A stretch of 64,000 bases of DNA from Sphingobium sp. Leaf26 (lineage in GTDB: Bacteria > Pseudomonadota > Alphaproteobacteria > Sphingomonadales > Sphingomonadaceae), in contig NZ_LMKV01000001.1 of NCBI RefSeq assembly GCF_001421665.1, positions 62,230 to 126,229 on the forward strand, read 5' to 3'. The notes under the pieces were generated by a model that worked only from the letters and a program-made list of their open reading frames with translations, was not told where the DNA came from and made no database searches. Position numbers and translations under genes: made by a program. Below, one piece after another: positions 44,210 to 53,787 of this stretch. Every line of letters starts with the position of its first letter. Positions within the stretch are counted from its first letter, which is position 1.

Positions 44210-46885
44210 TCAGGCCGGGACGTTGGCGAGCGCCGCCTTGACCGCGTCGATCGCGGCCTGCGCCTTCTCGCCGTCGGGGCCGCCGCCCTGCGCCATGTCG
44301 GGACGGCCGCCGCCGCCCTTGCCGCCCAGCGCTTCGACGCCGGCGCGGACCAGATCGACCGCGCTGAACGTCCCGGTCAGGTCATCGGTGACGCCCACGG
44401 CAATGGTGGCGCGACCGTCGATCACGGCCAGCACGGCGGACACGCCGCTGCCCAGGCTCTTCTTGTTGCCGTCCACGATGCCGCGCAATTCCTTGGGGTC
44501 CAGGCCGTCGATGACCTGGCCCAGGAAATCGACATTGCCGACCTTTTCCGGGCCGGCCGCCTGCGCGGAACCGCCGCCGGCACCGGCGCCGGAAAGCGCG
44601 AGCGCTTTCCTGGCATCGGCCAGTTCGCGCTCCAGCTTGCGGCTCTGCTCGACCAGCGCGGCGATGCGCGCGGGCACTTCGTCGGGCGAGGTTTTCAGCG
44701 CGGCGGCCGTCTGGCGCAGTTTGTCGTCGCGGTCGATCAGCCACAGGCGCGCGGCTTCACCGGTCAACGCCTCGATCCGGCGGACGCCACTGGACACGGC
44801 GCTTTCCGATATGATCTTGAACAAGGCGATATCACCGGTCGCGCGAACGTGGGTACCGCCGCACAGTTCGACCGAATAGCTATTGCCACCCGGTTCGCCC
44901 GGCAGGCCCATCGACAGGACGCGCACCTCGTCGCCATATTTTTCGCCGAACAGCGCCATCGCGCCTGCGCCGATCGCATCGTCCGGGGTCATGAGGCGGG
45001 TCGTGACCTCCTCATTATGGCGGATCTGCGCGTTCACATCGGCCTCGATCTTCGCGATCTGGGCATGGGTCAGTGCTTCGGGATGGCTGAAGTCGAAGCG
45101 CAGACGCTCCGCCGCGACCATGCTGCCCTTCTGCGTCACATGCGCGCCCAGTTCCTTACGGAGCGCGGCGTGCAGCAGATGGGTGGCGCTGTGGTTGGCG
45201 CGGATGCGGTCGCGACGTTCGACGTCCACGACCAGATTGACCGTGTCGCCGACCTTGACGCTGCCCGCGTTGATCGTCGCCTGATGGGCGTGGAGGCGGC
45301 CGAGCGGCTTGGACGTATCCGCCACATCGGCGGACAGGCCGCCCAACGATGTGATGGTGCCGGCGTCGCCATTCTGGCCGCCGCTTTCGCCATAGAAGGG
45401 CGTCTGGTTGGTGATGATCGCAACCGTGTCGCCGACCGTGGCGCACTCCACGCGAGCACCATCCTTGAGGATGGCCAGCACTTCGCCTTCGCCCTTTGTC
45501 GAGGCGTAGCCGACAAATTCGGTGCTGCCGAGCGTCTCTGCGATGTCGTACCAGATTTCGTCCGACGCTTTCTCGCCCGACCCCTTCCACGCGGCGCGGG
45601 CGGCGGCCTTCTGCTCCGCCATGGCGGCGTCGAAACCGGCGCGGTCGACGGACAGGCCTTGCGTGCGCAGCGCGTCTTCGGTCAGGTCATAGGGGAAGCC
45701 ATAGGTGTCGTAGAGCTTGAACGCGGTTTCGCCCGGCAGGGATGCGCCTTCCGACAGGCCAGTGGTCGCTTCGTCCAGCAGACGCAGCCCGTTTTCCAGC
45801 GTCTTGCGGAAGCGGGTTTCCTCCCGCAGCAGCGTTTCCTCGATCAGCGGCTGGGCGCGGACCAGTTCGGGGAACGCCCCGCCCATTTCGGAGACGAGGC
45901 TGGAGACGAGCCGATACATCAGCGGGTCTTTCGCGCCGATGATATGCGCGTGACGCATGGCGCGGCGCATGATCCGGCGCAGGACATAGCCACGCCCCTC
46001 GCTGGCGGGCAGGACGCCGTCGGCGATCAGGAAGCTGGTCGAGCGGAGATGATCGGCGATGACGCGATGGCTGGCCTGAAACTCGCCATCGGTCGCGGTG
46101 CGGGTGATCGCCGCGGACTCTTCGATCAGCGCCTTGAACGTGTCCGTGTCATAATTGTTGTGGACGCCCTGCATCACCGCCGCGATGCGCTCCAGCCCCA
46201 TGCCGGTGTCGATCGACGGCTTGGGCAGTTCCGAGACGATCTCGTTGGCTTCCTGCTCATATTGCATGAAGACGAGGTTCCAGATTTCAACGAAACGGTC
46301 GCCGTCCTCCTCCGGGCTGCCGGGATGGCCACCCCAGATATGGTCGCCATGGTCGTAGAAGATTTCCGAGCAGGGACCGCAAGGGCCGCTGTCGCCCATC
46401 GCCCAGAAATTATCCTTGGTCGGGATACGGATGATCTTGTGATCGGGCAGGCCGGCAATCTTCTTCCACAGGTCGAACGCCTCGTCGTCCGTGTGGTAGA
46501 CGGTGGCGGTCAGCTTGTCCGCAGGCAGGCCCCATTCCTTGGTCAGGAGCGTCCAGGCGTGGGTGATCGCCTGTTCCTTGAAATAATCGCCGAAGCTGAA
46601 ATTGCCCAGCATTTCAAAGAAAGTATGGTGGCGCGCGGTGTAGCCGACATTGTCGAGATCGTTATGCTTGCCCCCGGCGCGGACCGACTTCTGGCTCGAC
46701 GTCGCGGTCTTGTAGGGGCGCGTTTCCAGACCCGTGAAGACATTCTTGAACGGCACCATGCCCGCATTGACGAACATGAGCGTCGGATCGTTGTGCGGCA
46801 CCAGCGGCGCGGACGGGACGATGGTGTGGCCGTTGGCCCCGAAATAGTCGAGGAAGGAGCGGCGAATGTCGTTGGTCGAGGTCAT
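44210..46885 (-). CDS. alaS: alanine--tRNA ligase
   Basis: AlaS charges tRNA-Ala. The 891-residue protein begins with the class II catalytic domain ([31 protein letters not shown] [40 protein letters not shown]). The editing domain has the zinc-site histidines [11 protein letters not shown] and the [12 protein letters not shown] motif, and the C-terminal DHHA1/Gly-rich region ([32 protein letters not shown]) follows. Two tRNA-Ala genes are elsewhere in the window. It is followed without a gap by the nucleoside-deoxyribosyltransferase-like gene. Confidence 0.97.
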   Translation of the reverse strand: MTSTNDIRRSFLDYFGANGHTIVPSAPLVPHNDPTLMFVNAGMVPFKNVFTGLETRPYKTATSSQKSVRAGGKHNDLDNVGYTARHHTFFEMLGNFSFGDYFKEQAITHAWTLLTKEWGLPADKLTATVYHTDDEAFDLWKKIAGLPDHKIIRIPTKDNFWAMGDSGPCGPCSEIFYDHGDHIWGGHPGSPEEDGDRFVEIWNLVFMQYEQEANEIVSELPKPSIDTGMGLERIAAVMQGVHNNYDTDTFKALIEESAAITRTATDGEFQASHRVIADHLRSTSFLIADGVLPASEGRGYVLRRIMRRAMRHAHIIGAKDPLMYRLVSSLVSEMGGAFPELVRAQPLIEETLLREETRFRKTLENGLRLLDEATTGLSEGASLPGETAFKLYDTYGFPYDLTEDALRTQGLSVDRAGFDAAMAEQKAAARAAWKGSGEKASDEIWYDIAETLGSTEFVGYASTKGEGEVLAILKDGARVECATVGDTVAIITNQTPFYGESGGQNGDAGTITSLGGLSADVADTSKPLGRLHAHQATINAGSVKVGDTVNLVVDVERRDRIRANHSATHLLHAALRKELGAHVTQKGSMVAAERLRFDFSHPEALTHAQIAKIEADVNAQIRHNEEVTTRLMTPDDAIGAGAMALFGEKYGDEVRVLSMGLPGEPGGNSYSVELCGGTHVRATGDIALFKIISESAVSSGVRRIEALTGEAARLWLIDRDDKLRQTAAALKTSPDEVPARIAALVEQSRKLERELADARKALALSGAGAGGGSAQAAGPEKVGNVDFLGQVIDGLDPKELRGIVDGNKKSLGSGVSAVLAVIDGRATIAVGVTDDLTGTFSAVDLVRAGVEALGGKGGGGRPDMAQGGGPDGEKAQAAIDAVKAALANVPA

Positions 46886-46997
46886 GGGGGCGATTTAGTG
46901 GGAAGCGGCCCGCCGCACAAGCGGGGGATTTGGTCGTGGGTGATTGGGAAGGGGGATCAATTTGGCGTGATGCCTCAAACAGCCATCGAGGCTGCAT

Positions 46998-47276
46998 TTA
47001 CTCATCCGCATCACCTGAGCGTATTCGTCTGACTTGGCGCTTGGCTCCCAGATAAACCCTCCAGCCCCAAATCGCGAAAAGCGAGAAGGTCAAAAAAGCA
47101 ATGACTACTACCTCAAGGGTAGAAGGAGGATTGCCTTGGCCGTAAAAAATTAGGCCAGCGATCGCTGCGACTCCGAGAGGGATGATCGGCACCACGCTGG
47201 ATAACCCGTTCATGCGAGGCCAAGTATCGCCGAGATCCGTGTCGATCCAGTCTATATAACGCCGCCAAAGACTCAT
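46998..47276 (-). CDS. small membrane protein of unknown function
   Basis: The protein has 92 residues from the ATG at 47276 (MSLWRRYIDWIDTDL). It has two hydrophobic segments (about residues 27-45 and 55-74) and a basic C-terminus (AKRQVRRIRSGDADE). Its bases are less GC-rich than those of its neighbours. I recognise no family. It sits between alaS and a REP-like repeat. A weak ribosome site and no close neighbour leave translation uncertain. Confidence 0.5.
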   Translation of the reverse strand: MSLWRRYIDWIDTDLGDTWPRMNGLSSVVPIIPLGVAAIAGLIFYGQGNPPSTLEVVVIAFLTFSLFAIWGWRVYLGAKRQVRRIRSGDADE

Positions 47277-47297
47277 TGTGCAGATTAGTCCCGCCAT

Positions 47298-47373
47298 CCG
47301 TTCGCCCTGAGCTTGTCGAAGGGCCGCAGTTCTTGAAATCGAAAAGAGGCTTCGACAGGCTCAGCCCGAACGG
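47298..47373. repeat. REP-like inverted repeat (TTCGACAGGCTCAG family)
   Basis: Two 24-base arms (47298-47321 and 47350-47373) agree at 21 positions and contain the widely dispersed TTCGACAGGCTCAGCCCGAA type sequence. It lies between the small membrane-protein gene and the M24 peptidase gene. Such repeats are common between genes in sphingomonads and other proteobacteria. Confidence 0.8.
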
Positions 47374-47389
47374 AAAAGAGTTAATTCCA

Positions 47390-48661
47390 TTACCCTATCG
47401 GCTCTTCAATCGACACCGGCGGCTTGGAAAACCACGCCGGTCCCTGCGCGGTCATGTGGAAGCAGTCTTCCATCCGCACGCCCATCACGCCGGGCAGATA
47501 CAGCCCCGGTTCGTTGGAGAAACACATGCCGATGTCCAGCTTGGTCGTCTCGCCATGGACGAGGTTGACCGGCTCGTGCCCTTCCATGCCGATGCCGTGG
47601 CCGGTGCGATGGGACAGGCCGGGAAGCGCATAGCCGGGGCCGTAGCCCTGCGTCTCATACCAGCCGCGCACCGCGTCATCGACCGATCCGGCCGGGACGC
47701 CGAGTTTCGCGGCGGCGAACGCGATCGTCTGGCCGTGGGATACGTCGTTCCAGACCTTGCGCTGCTGCGCGGTGGGGGCTGCGCCATGGACGAAGGTACG
47801 GCTGATGTCGGACTGATAATCCTCGACCGTACAGCCGCAGTCCATCAGCACGACCTCCCCCGCCTTCACCGCCTGCGGCTTGCCGGAACCGTGCGGATAG
47901 GCGGCCGCTTCGCCCATCAGGATCAGGTTGAACTCCACCTGCCCGCCCAGTTGCTTCGTCGCCGCGCTCATCAGCGCGCCGATGTCGGCGGGGGTCATGC
48001 CGGCCTTCACCTGGCGATAGGTCCAGCGATAGGCCGCCATGGTGACGTCAGCGGCGGTCTGCATCAGGGCGATCTCGGCCGCCGTCTTTCGCATGCGGAT
48101 GGCGCGGGTGACGGGGTCTTTCACCAACGTCGCGGCGGGCAGCGCGGCCTTGATACCATCCACCGCGAAATAGCGGACCGTTTCCTCGATGCCGATGCGC
48201 CCCTTGGCCAGCCCCTTCGCGGTCAGATAATCTGCGATCGGCGCATAGGGGCTTTCATGCTCCTGCCAGACGCGCACCTCCGCGGGGATGGCGAGCGATT
48301 CGTCGATCGAGGGTTTTTCGAAGAAGGGGCAGACGACCAGCGGCGCGCCGCTCGCCGGGATCACCAGCGCGGTCAGGCGCTCCGACCGATGCCAACGGAT
48401 GCCGCTATAATAGATGAGGCTGGCGCCCGGCTCGACCAGCAGCGCGTCGATGCCGGCCGCCTGCATCATCTTCTGCGCGCGCGCGAGACGGTCTGCGCGC
48501 TCGGCCTTGCCGATCGGCGTAATAGCGCCGGTCAGGGATTTGAGCGCTTCGCCCGCCTTGTCCTGCGCAAAGAGGCGCGGGCTTATCAGCGCTGTGGCGA
48601 GACCGGCGGCGACGGTGCGCAGCAGGGTACGGCGGTCTGGATGATAGGCGTTCATGGTCAT
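47390..48661 (-). CDS. M24 family metallopeptidase (Xaa-Pro aminopeptidase-like), Tat-exported
   Basis: This 423-residue protein has a twin-arginine signal (DRRTLLRTVAAGLATALISP) and then a pita-bread fold. The first part has the creatinase-like N-domain. The metal site is visible as VVLMDCGCTVEDYQSDISRT (two Asp), HRTGHGIGMEGHEPV (His), NEPGLYLPG (Glu) and GVRMEDCF (Glu). These are the ligands of the two-metal M24B peptidases that cleave X-Pro bonds. Tat export means the enzyme is folded before it reaches the periplasm. GGGGAA lies just before the ATG. Confidence 0.9.
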   Translation of the reverse strand: MTMNAYHPDRRTLLRTVAAGLATALISPRLFAQDKAGEALKSLTGAITPIGKAERADRLARAQKMMQAAGIDALLVEPGASLIYYSGIRWHRSERLTALVIPASGAPLVVCPFFEKPSIDESLAIPAEVRVWQEHESPYAPIADYLTAKGLAKGRIGIEETVRYFAVDGIKAALPAATLVKDPVTRAIRMRKTAAEIALMQTAADVTMAAYRWTYRQVKAGMTPADIGALMSAATKQLGGQVEFNLILMGEAAAYPHGSGKPQAVKAGEVVLMDCGCTVEDYQSDISRTFVHGAAPTAQQRKVWNDVSHGQTIAFAAAKLGVPAGSVDDAVRGWYETQGYGPGYALPGLSHRTGHGIGMEGHEPVNLVHGETTKLDIGMCFSNEPGLYLPGVMGVRMEDCFHMTAQGPAWFSKPPVSIEEPIG

Positions 48662-48834
48662 AGGATTTCCCCGGCTGCGTCGACCAGATGGCTAACGCAG
48701 CGCACGCGCGATCACAACAGCCGCCTCCCCTGTCGACACGCAATCTGCCGGGCCTGCACGATGTCAAGCCTTGCCATACTCCGCTGGCCCTGCGAGGGCG
48801 TGTCTCAAACGGCAATATTCGGAGTCACGGCCGC

Positions 48835-49881
48835 ATGGCGGAGCAACTTTTTTATGATTGGCCCAGCAGCCGGCAAATTCCGCCCATGCCGATGCTGTGG
48901 AATGACGGACTGACTCATGCGATCGAGCAAAATCATGCGCTGAAGCTGGACGCGCCGCCGGCGGGCATCTGGGCCTTCGACGATGCGCAACTGATCGGCC
49001 CGTGCATCCCGCCGGTCCTGCAAAGCCTGTCGGAAGACATGAAGAATGCGCTGTTTCCCGGCTATATCATCCGCAAATATGCCGATGAAGGCTATACGGG
49101 CCAGTTCCTGCAAGGCGGCGGAGAGCATAGGACGATCGACACCGCCTGGACCGTATGGAACTATAATTGCGTCATCTACGGCCATTTCCTGCTGGAAGTG
49201 ATGCCTCGCCTGCTGGTCATGCGCGCGGCGCATCGGCTGGATCCGTCGCTGGCCGCCATCCCGATCATCCTGCCCGCCAACGCCCCTTCCTACGCGCTCA
49301 AATGGATCGACCTGCTGCTGCCCGACTTCCATGTGGAAACGAAGGAATTGCAGGACGTGCTGACGGTGCGCCGCCTGCTGATCCCCGGATGGGGCAACCG
49401 CTTCGTCTATTCCGATGTCGTCCATGACGAACTGGAATGGCTGACGGCGCCCTATCGGCAGGACGGGGCCGCCCGAAAGCGCATCTTCGTGGACCGGCGC
49501 GTGCAATCCTACCGCATTCTGGCCAATGCCCAGCAGCTACAGGATATCGCGGCCAGTTACGGCTTTGAAAGCGTCAGCCCGGAACATCTGACGCTGGAAC
49601 AGCAGATCGCGCTCTTCGCGTCGGCCGACGATGTGATCGGCGAATTTTCCAGCGCGCTGCACAACAGCATCTTCTCGCCCGCCGGGTGCCGGGTCATGGC
49701 GATGAACTACATCACCGAATGCCAGTCGCGCATCGGCAATTTCCGCAGGCAGCGGGTCGGCTACATATTGCCGCGCGAAGGCCCGATCGGCTTCGATCCC
49801 AGCATAAAGGGCGAGCGCCATTTCGAAATCGACGCCGCCACCTTCGAGCGGAAACTGAACATCATGCTGAAGAGGCAATAG
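48835..49881 (+). CDS. glycosyltransferase family 61 protein
   Basis: The protein has 348 residues from the ATG at 48835, with GGAG about 10 bases upstream; a longer frame to 48688 looks unlikely. It shows NYNCVIYGHFLLEVMPRLLV, RKRIFVDRRVQSYRILANAQ and IALFASADDVIGEFSSALHN, the conserved blocks of the DUF563/GT61 family. Members add pentose or hexose residues to surface polysaccharides. It has no signal peptide or membrane segment. No other sugar gene is adjacent, so the acceptor is unknown. Confidence 0.85.
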   Translation: MAEQLFYDWPSSRQIPPMPMLWNDGLTHAIEQNHALKLDAPPAGIWAFDDAQLIGPCIPPVLQSLSEDMKNALFPGYIIRKYADEGYTGQFLQGGGEHRTIDTAWTVWNYNCVIYGHFLLEVMPRLLVMRAAHRLDPSLAAIPIILPANAPSYALKWIDLLLPDFHVETKELQDVLTVRRLLIPGWGNRFVYSDVVHDELEWLTAPYRQDGAARKRIFVDRRVQSYRILANAQQLQDIAASYGFESVSPEHLTLEQQIALFASADDVIGEFSSALHNSIFSPAGCRVMAMNYITECQSRIGNFRRQRVGYILPREGPIGFDPSIKGERHFEIDAATFERKLNIMLKRQ

Positions 49882-49883
49882 GG

Positions 49884-50510
49884 TCAGGCATAGGCATAGG
49901 GGCCGCCGGCTGCCAGCCCCGCCGCGTAGGCAGGCCGCGCGTGGATGTCTGCCAGCCAGCGGATCAGATGAGGACGGCTGCTGTCAAGGCCACCGCGTGC
50001 ACGCGACGCCTCCAGCGGGAAACTCATCATCATGTCGGCGGCAGTGAAGGCGTCGCCGGCAAAATAGGGCCGGGTCGCCAGTTCGCTTTCCAGCCAGTCG
50101 AGATGATCGTCCAGCATGCGCTGCACCGTCGGGCGCGCGGGACGACCGAGCAGGCCCAGCTTGCCGATGATGAGCAGCGCCAGCAGCGGCGGCATCATCG
50201 AGCCTTCGGCATAATGGAGAAACTGGCGGTAGAGAATGGCCCCCTGCGCATCGGCCGGCGGGCCGAAACGGTTGCCGGCGCGGGCCACCAGATAGTCCAT
50301 GATCGCGCCCGTTTCGATCAGGCGATGGCCGTCCACCTCCACCACCGGGGAGCGACCGAGCGGGTGGATGGCGCGCAGGCTGTCGGGCGCGCGCATGGTC
50401 TTGCGGTCGCGCTCGTAGCGGCGGACCTCATAGGGTTCGCCCAGTTCCTCCAACAGCCAGAGAATGCGTTGCGACCGGCTGTTGTTCAGATGATGGACGA
50501 TGATCGTCAT
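49884..50510 (-). CDS. glutathione S-transferase
   Basis: The protein has 208 residues from the ATG at 50510, with GGGAGC about 8 bases upstream. The thioredoxin-like N-domain reads MTIIVHHLNNSRSQRILWLL (catalytic Ser in NSRSQR), HPLGRSPVVEVDG and LIETGAIMDYL (the E-T/S glutathione site). The C-terminal helical domain has FAGDAFTAADMMMSFPLEAS. It is typical of bacterial GSTs used for detoxification or ring-cleavage metabolism; the substrate is unknown. Confidence 0.92.
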   Translation of the reverse strand: MTIIVHHLNNSRSQRILWLLEELGEPYEVRRYERDRKTMRAPDSLRAIHPLGRSPVVEVDGHRLIETGAIMDYLVARAGNRFGPPADAQGAILYRQFLHYAEGSMMPPLLALLIIGKLGLLGRPARPTVQRMLDDHLDWLESELATRPYFAGDAFTAADMMMSFPLEASRARGGLDSSRPHLIRWLADIHARPAYAAGLAAGGPYAYA

Positions 50511-50564
50511 GATGGCTCCCATGGCATTATGCCGAAGGCTAGCCCAGCGGCCACGCCCTGCCAA

Positions 50565-50647
50565 CCCGTTCCCCGGCGCAGGCCGGGGTCCAGAGCGGCC
50601 AAGCACGGCTCTCAAAAACTGGACCCCGGCCTGCGCCGGGGAACCGG
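50565..50647. repeat. REP-like inverted repeat (CCCCGGCGCAGGCCGGGG family)
   Basis: A 29-base arm (50565-50593) and its near-perfect complement (50619-50647) differ at one position, and the loop is 25 bases. Each arm contains its own smaller palindrome, CCCCGGCGCAGGCCGGGG. The repeat lies directly after the malate synthase stop. It has no T tract, so it is probably a mobile-type repeat rather than a simple terminator. Confidence 0.8.
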
Positions 50648-50648
50648 C

Positions 50649-52760
50649 TTATGCCGGCTCCAGCGCCTCCGCCTTCTGCTCTGTGCGGAAGGCATGGAGT
50701 AGCGGTTCGGTATAGCCGCTGGGCTGCTCGACACCCTCGAACACCAGCGCGCGGGCGGCCTGATAGGCCAGGCTCTCCGCTTCGCGCCCACTCATCGGCT
50801 GATAAAGCGGATCGCCTGCATTTTGCGCATCGACCTTGGCCGCCATCCGTGCCAGCGCGGCGTCGACCTGTTCCGCCGTGCAGACGCCATGCAGCAGCCA
50901 GTTGGCCATATGCTGCGAGGAAATGCGCAGCGTCGCACGATCCTCCATCAACCCGATATCGTGAATGTCCGGCACCTTGGAGCATCCGACGCCCTGATCC
51001 ACCCAGCGGACGACGTAGCCAAGGATGCCCTGCGCATTATTGTCCAGTTCCTGCGCGATTTCCTCGTCCGAAAAGTTGCGGCCGACCGCGACCGGAATGG
51101 TCAGAAGTTTCTCCAGCGGCGCGATGCCTTCGGCCTTGCGTTCTGCCTGCCGGGCGAAGACGTCGATACGGTGATAATGGGTCGCGTGCAACGTCGCGGC
51201 CGTGGGCGACGGCACCCATGCGGTGTTGGCCCCGCTCTTGGGGTGGCCCGCCTTCTGCTCCAGCATGTCGGCCATGCGATCGGGCGCGGCCCACATCCCC
51301 TTGCCGATCTGCGCCCGGCCCGACAGGCCGCAGGCGAGGCCGATCTGGACGTTGCGATCCTCATAGGCGGTGATCCAGTCGCTCGCCTTCATCTCGCCCT
51401 TGGGGATCATCGGGCCAGCCTGCATCGAGGTGTGCATCTCGTCCCCGGTGCGGTCGAGGAAGCCGGTGTTGATGAAGACGATGCGATCGCGGACGGCACG
51501 GATGCAGGCGGCAAGGTTGGCGGAGGTTCGGCGCTCCTCATCCATGACGCCGACCTTGATCGTGTGGCGCGCCATGCCCAGCATATCCTCGATCGCATCG
51601 AACAGGCGGTTGGTGAAGCCGGCCTCTTCGGGGCCGTGCATCTTGGGCTTGACGATATAGACGCTGCCGGCGCGGCTGTTGCCACCATGGCGCTTCAGGT
51701 CGTGGATCGCGATCAGGCTGGTGACGATGCCGTCCAATATGCCTTCGGGCGCTTCGTCGCCATTGCTCAGCCGGATCGCCGGGTTGGTCATCAGATGGCC
51801 GACATTGCGGACGAACAGCAAACTGCGGCCCGGCAGGGTGAAATTGCTGCCGTCCGGCGCTGCATAGGCGCGGTCGGGGTTGAGCGTGCGGGTCATCGTC
51901 GCCCCGCCCTTCTCGAACGTCTCCATCAGGTCGCCGCGCATCAGCCCCAGCCAATTGGCATAGGCGCCGACCTTGTCCTGCGCATCGACGGCGGCGACGG
52001 AGTCCTCCAGATCGCAGATGGCGGTCAGCGCGGATTCCAGGATGACGTCGGATATGCCGGCGGGATCGGTGGCGCCGATCGGGTGCGCCTTGTCGAAGAC
52101 GACTTCGATATGCAGGCCATTATGGCGGAACAGCTTGCCCTTGTCGCTGGTGCCGACGAATTGGGTCGGGTCGGCCAGCGCGATATCGTCGCTCGCCAGA
52201 TCGGCCCAACTGCCGTTCGCCAGCGGGATCGCATCGTCCAGAAACGCCTTGGCCCAGCCGATGACCTGCGCACCGCGCGCGGCGTCATAGCCCTTCCCTG
52301 CCGCCGCGCCCGGTATCGCATCTGTGCCATAGAGCGCGTCATACAGGCTGCCCCAGCGCGCATTGGCGGCGTTCAGCAGGAAACGGGCGTTCAGGATCGG
52401 GACGACCAGTTGCGGCCCGGCCAGACGCGCAACCTCATCATCGACATTGTCGCTGCCGATGATGAAGGGCGCGGGTTCGGGGACAAGATAGCCGACCTCT
52501 CGCAGGAAGGCTTGATAGGCTTGCCGGTCATGGGGCTGGCCCCGGCGCTGTTCGTGCCAGTTGTCGATCTGCGCCTGCAATGTGTCGCGCTTGCGCAGCA
52601 ACGCGACGTTGTCCGGCGTGAAGCGGGCGAAGATATCGGCCACGCCGGTCCAGAAGGCGTCGGGCGCGATCCCGGTGCCGGGCAGCGCGCGGCTGTCGAT
52701 GAAATCGGCCAGTTCCTGCGCAACCTGAAGGCTGGCCTTTTCGATCATGCGGTCAGTCAT
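50649..52760 (-). CDS. glcB: malate synthase G
   Basis: Malate synthase condenses glyoxylate and acetyl-CoA in the glyoxylate bypass. The 703-residue protein has the isoform G size and layout: [21 protein letters not shown] N-terminus, [40 protein letters not shown] with catalytic residues, [13 protein letters not shown], and [20 protein letters not shown]. It is divergent from a LysR-family regulator gene 94 bases away, which is a candidate controller. Confidence 0.96.
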   Translation of the reverse strand: MTDRMIEKASLQVAQELADFIDSRALPGTGIAPDAFWTGVADIFARFTPDNVALLRKRDTLQAQIDNWHEQRRGQPHDRQAYQAFLREVGYLVPEPAPFIIGSDNVDDEVARLAGPQLVVPILNARFLLNAANARWGSLYDALYGTDAIPGAAAGKGYDAARGAQVIGWAKAFLDDAIPLANGSWADLASDDIALADPTQFVGTSDKGKLFRHNGLHIEVVFDKAHPIGATDPAGISDVILESALTAICDLEDSVAAVDAQDKVGAYANWLGLMRGDLMETFEKGGATMTRTLNPDRAYAAPDGSNFTLPGRSLLFVRNVGHLMTNPAIRLSNGDEAPEGILDGIVTSLIAIHDLKRHGGNSRAGSVYIVKPKMHGPEEAGFTNRLFDAIEDMLGMARHTIKVGVMDEERRTSANLAACIRAVRDRIVFINTGFLDRTGDEMHTSMQAGPMIPKGEMKASDWITAYEDRNVQIGLACGLSGRAQIGKGMWAAPDRMADMLEQKAGHPKSGANTAWVPSPTAATLHATHYHRIDVFARQAERKAEGIAPLEKLLTIPVAVGRNFSDEEIAQELDNNAQGILGYVVRWVDQGVGCSKVPDIHDIGLMEDRATLRISSQHMANWLLHGVCTAEQVDAALARMAAKVDAQNAGDPLYQPMSGREAESLAYQAARALVFEGVEQPSGYTEPLLHAFRTEQKAEALEPA

Positions 52761-52854
52761 GAATCCACTCCTTGATGACCCGTCTTTTAGACCTTTTGCA
52801 TTATGCCGTGTAGACGCTATTATTCGAATACAGTCATTCCTGTGGTGAACGAAT

Positions 52855-53760
52855 ATGATGGACCCGGATCATGAATTGTTCGTGACCGTCGTGGACGAAG
52901 GCGGGCTGGCGGCGGCCGGGCGGCGGCTGCATATCTCGCCCGCGATGATGTCCAAGCGGCTGGCGCGGCTGGAGGAGAGGCTGGGCGCGAAGCTGGTGCA
53001 TCGTACCACGCGGCGGCTGGCGCTGACGTCGGCGGGCGAGCGCCTCCATGCCGACCTGCGCGGCATCTTGGCGGCGCTGGACGATGCGGAGCGGCGCGTG
53101 TCTGGCGCATCGGCGGTGGCGAGCGGACCGCTGCGCATCACCGCGCCGACCTCCTTCGGGCGGATGCACCTCGCCCCCTATCTCCAGCACTTCATCGACG
53201 CGCATCCCAAAGTGGACCTGACCGTCGACCTGTCGGATGATTTCGCCGACCTGATCGAAAGCCGCGCCGACCTCGCCATCCGCATCACCGCCGATCCGGG
53301 TCCGGGGCTGACGGCACGGCGGCTGGCGACCAACCGGCGCATCCTCTGCGCCGCGCCCGCCTATCTGGCGCAGCATGGCACGCCGCAGACGATCGCCGAC
53401 CTGAAGGCCCATCGCCTGCTCGCCGCCGAAGGACAGATGCCCTGGCGGCTGGTCGGGCCGAAGGGGCCAGTCGCGGTCGAGGGACGCAGCCATGTCCGCA
53501 CCAACAGCAGCGAACTGGTGCGCGAATTGACGCTGGCGGGCGGCGGCATCGCGCTGCGATCGCTGTGGGATATCAGCGAAACGCTGGGCCAGGGCAAAGT
53601 TCGGCAGATACTGCCGGACTATGAAGGGTCCGCGGACGTCGGCCTGTTTGCCGTACGATTGCCGCAGCATAATCCGCCCGCCGCGATGACGTCTTTCATC
53701 GAATTTCTTGTTACACTTTATGTCCCGACGCCCCCGTGGGAACGCATCGTCTTGCCCTAG
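52855..53760 (+). CDS. LysR family transcriptional regulator
   Basis: The 301-residue protein has an N-terminal helix-turn-helix ([40 protein letters not shown]) and a C-terminal substrate-binding domain with [20 protein letters not shown] pattern. GGTGA lies 7 bases upstream of the ATG. Divergent placement from glcB makes it a plausible regulator of malate synthase, but the similarity is closer to LysR proteins that control single nearby genes of diverse function. Its effector is unknown. Confidence 0.92.
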   Translation: MMDPDHELFVTVVDEGGLAAAGRRLHISPAMMSKRLARLEERLGAKLVHRTTRRLALTSAGERLHADLRGILAALDDAERRVSGASAVASGPLRITAPTSFGRMHLAPYLQHFIDAHPKVDLTVDLSDDFADLIESRADLAIRITADPGPGLTARRLATNRRILCAAPAYLAQHGTPQTIADLKAHRLLAAEGQMPWRLVGPKGPVAVEGRSHVRTNSSELVRELTLAGGGIALRSLWDISETLGQGKVRQILPDYEGSADVGLFAVRLPQHNPPAAMTSFIEFLVTLYVPTPPWERIVLP

Positions 53761-53787
53761 CGGAACCGAGGCTCTAAGGCCGCCGCC

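Noticed and set aside
44849..47032. Long plus-strand open frame opposite alaS
   Set aside because: It lies fully antisense to alaS, whose class II and editing motifs are intact. The composition is Arg/Asp/Val-heavy without recognisable domains.
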